Assembly (NCBI GenBank): GCA_900617975.1
Contig: UZAE01013304.1
Location: forward strand, 1 to 17,309
Direction of reading: 5' to 3'
Length of the DNA stretch: 17,309 nt
Source of the DNA: Rodentolepis nana
Lineage: Eukaryota > Platyhelminthes > Cestoda > Cyclophyllidea > Hymenolepididae
Shown: positions 17,290 through 17,309 of the stretch, in pieces
Layout: every line of letters starts with the position of its first letter
Numbering within the stretch: the stretch's first letter is position 1
Program-made: the position numbers and the translations under genes
The notes under the pieces: model-generated
Told to the model about the DNA's origin: nothing
Database searches by the model: none
What the model saw: only the letters and a program-made list of their open reading frames with translations

Positions 17290-17309
17290 ATAAAAATACC
17301 TAAATTTCA

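Noticed and set aside
1..17309. Bacterial-type systems (CRISPR, toxin-antitoxin, phage defence, operons)
   Set aside because: No dense coding, no regular spacer repeats and no ribosome-binding-site-led frames; the window is eukaryotic repeat DNA.

Overview
The window is AT-rich, repeat-laden DNA with no intact gene. Reading frames longer than about 120 codons are absent, none of the short frames looks like a functional protein, and there are no ribosome-binding sites, operons, CRISPR arrays or RNA genes. Two things point to an invertebrate animal, most probably an arthropod: decayed Ty3/gypsy (Mag-like) retrotransposon pieces, and a short retroposon with 12-13 bp target-site duplications. The species cannot be named from this sequence.

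Layout. (1) Positions 1-66 hold a cut-off minus-strand copy of a ~330 bp SINE-like repeat. (2) 780-1005 is an old, diverged LTR on the + strand. (3) 1229-2854 is a minus-strand relic of a gypsy element: LTR stub, primer-binding-site-like sequence, leader and a frameshifted gag pseudogene. (4) 3775-3990 is a faint relative of the same LTR family (minus). (5) 4723-4997 (+) and 6234-6425 (-) are two clearer LTR copies facing opposite ways, with no internal coding attached. (6) 7285-7309 is a strong G-quadruplex motif. (7) 7810-8140 is a full-length SINE-like copy (+). (8) 8141-12228 is mostly featureless AT-rich DNA with a few hairpins. (9) 12402-13450 (minus) is the most informative element: an LTR, a primer-binding site, a leader, a protease-like relic and an integrase zinc-domain relic, with the reverse transcriptase and RNase H region missing. 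Its LTR carries four tandem ~40 bp modules, three with an AATAAA poly(A) signal. (10) 14873-15195 (+) and 16951-17277 (-) are full-length SINE-like copies with clear target-site duplications.

The pieces do not form a pathway. They are successive layers of retrotransposition: a non-autonomous ~330 bp retroposon family (four copies) and a gypsy LTR family (five LTRs or LTR-like pieces plus a stub, and two internal relics). I found no convincing undescribed multi-gene system. The best candidates for novelty are the SINE-like family without an obvious tRNA-type promoter, and the variation in number of the poly(A)-signal module among the LTR copies.
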